Shown: positions 4,926-5,744 of the stretch, in pieces
How the letters are laid out: each line of letters starts with the position of its first letter
Numbering within the stretch: the stretch's first letter is position 1
Assembly (NCBI GenBank): GCA_001792465.1
Contig: MGGO01000001.1
Location: 1-5,744 of the forward strand
From: Candidatus Woesebacteria bacterium RIFCSPHIGHO2_01_FULL_44_10
Lineage (GTDB): Bacteria > Patescibacteriota > Microgenomatia > UBA8517
Direction: 5' to 3'
Length of the DNA: 5,744 nucleotides
The notes under the pieces: generated by a model
The model's input: only the letters and a program-made list of their open reading frames with translations
What the model was told of the DNA's origin: nothing
The model's database searches: none
Made by a program: the position numbers and the translations under genes

Positions 4926-5744
4926 TTCTTGAATTTTTTTCCGCTCCCGCACCAGCAGGGATCATTGCGGCCGAGCTTCTTGCCCTGCGGAGCTTTAGCG
5001 AAGTGGGGTTCAGCAAGGCCGGTAGTATCAGACTGGTCGATATTTGTCTGGGCCGCATCAAGGGAAATTTCAGGTCGGCGGGCGGCTTGAACTCCAACTC
5101 TGAAAATCCTGTGTGAAAGCTCTTCGTCAATTCTATCAATCAGTCCCTCAAACATGCTGTAGGCTTCGTTTTTGAATTCCACCACCGGGTCTCTCTGGCC
5201 ATAAGCCCGGAGTCTTACTCCCTCCCTGAGGTCATCAATCCGATCAATGTGATCAATCCAAAGGTGATCAATTGCTCCCAAGTAGGCAAACTTTTCAATC
5301 TGCCGCATAACATTCTCCCCCACCTGTTTTTCCCGAGAAGCATAAACCTCCTCAACCACTTGAGCCAAGTTAACATTTGCTTTCTGTTTTCCAAACCTCT
5401 TTCTTGATTCATCATCAAAAGGAACTACTTCCCAAAGCGAATCCAAATCACCAACCTGCGCTTTCACTTTCTCGAGAATCTCTTTTTTCAAGTCATCTGC
5501 CGCCAATACCCGACGCCTCAAACCATAAACAATTTCCCTTTGTTGGTTGGCAACGTCGTCAAATTCAACTAGGCTTTTGCGCATGTCAAAATGAAAGCCT
5601 TCAACCTTACTCTGGGCTTGCTCAATGGCCTTGCTTATTAATCTATTTTCAATCGGTTGGTCCTCGGGAATTTTGAGAGTATTCATGAGGTTGCCTATCT
5701 GTTCACCGCCAAAAATACGCATCAGATCGTCCTCCAGGGAAAGA
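4898..5744 (-). CDS. secA: Protein translocase ATPase SecA, C-terminal part (5' end outside window)
   Basis: SecA is the cytoplasmic motor that pushes unfolded preproteins through SecYEG. The frame is open through the right edge (SLEDDLMRIFGGEQ), so the ATG at 5722 is internal and only about the last third of the protein is visible. Recognisable blocks in order are SKAIEQAQSKVEGFHFDMRK and SLVEFDDVANQQREIVYGLR (start of the helical scaffold), a fairly short helical-wing stretch, and IDHLWIDHIDRIDDLREGVR followed by LRAYGQRDPVVEFKNEAYSMF (end of the scaffold). A variable linker then leads to the SEC-C zinc motif GRNDPCWCGSGKKFKKCHYP with the C-x-C-x8-C-H ligands intact. That motif binds zinc and in known SecA proteins contacts SecB or ribosomes. 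The tail QQSA ends at TAA. Base composition is visibly richer in GC than the ATPase gene downstream. Confidence 0.97.
   Translation of the reverse strand, partial: LSLEDDLMRIFGGEQIGNLMNTLKIPEDQPIENRLISKAIEQAQSKVEGFHFDMRKSLVEFDDVANQQREIVYGLRRRVLAADDLKKEILEKVKAQVGDLDSLWEVVPFDDESRKRFGKQKANVNLAQVVEEVYASREKQVGENVMRQIEKFAYLGAIDHLWIDHIDRIDDLREGVRLRAYGQRDPVVEFKNEAYSMFEGLIDRIDEELSHRIFRVGVQAARRPEISLDAAQTNIDQSDTTGLAEPHFAKAPQGKKLGRNDPCWCGSGKKFKKCHYPQQSA

Noticed and set aside
4873..5139. 88-residue minus-strand frame overlapping secA
   Set aside because: It is out of frame with the highly conserved SecA C-terminus and has no support of its own.
5697..5722. ATG at 5722 as the start of a 274-residue protein
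   Set aside because: The frame continues upstream to the window edge with SLEDDL, a conserved SecA block, so the ATG is an internal methionine.

Overview
All seven genes lie on the minus strand, so the biological order runs from high to low coordinates: 3' end of secA (cut by the right edge), a DUF4143-type AAA ATPase, a PIG-L/LmbE deacetylase, a GNAT acetyltransferase, a Bro-N domain protein, a DEDDh exonuclease resembling RNase AS, and a glutamate dehydrogenase (cut by the left edge). Coding density is high. Gaps are 1 to about 100 bases, one gene pair overlaps by ATGA, and several starts lack a clear Shine-Dalgarno sequence. There are no RNA genes, CRISPR arrays or recombinases.

Organism: a bacterium, since secA is present and TGA is apparently used as a stop. 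Compact layout, weak ribosome binding sites, a Bro-N protein and a DUF4143 ATPase would fit an uncultivated small-genome lineage such as Patescibacteria/CPR. This is a soft inference, because no single gene settles it.

Most notable: the last codons of secA (4898-4925, ending Cys-His-Tyr-Pro-Gln-Gln-Ser-Ala-stop) recur twice downstream in non-coding gaps on the same strand. At 2302-2339 a 38-base stretch matches at 30 positions, reads CHYPQQPS-stop, and is followed by the same post-stop sequence. At 3580-3635 a more decayed fragment reads FKNCHYPQYG-stop behind a damaged SEC-C zinc motif. The three tails sit about 1.3 kb apart. They delimit two blocks: the ATPase alone, and the deacetylase plus acetyltransferase. 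The simplest reading is that the secA 3' end is an insertion hotspot, where each incoming block restored or replaced the gene's end and left the older end stranded downstream. The conserved secA, the gdh and the Bro-N/exonuclease pair would be the flanks.

Region by region: 4898-5744 secA C-terminal part. 4831-4897 intergenic, with a possible -10 box and a 24-bp near-perfect palindrome, likely the ATPase control region. 3649-4830 ATPase. 3546-3648 secA remnant, then a promoter whose -10 box lies almost on the deacetylase start codon. 2811-3545 deacetylase and 2346-2789 acetyltransferase, probably co-transcribed. 2271-2345 second secA remnant. 1461-2270 Bro-N protein, 934-1464 exonuclease and 1-932 gdh, packed as one apparent operon.
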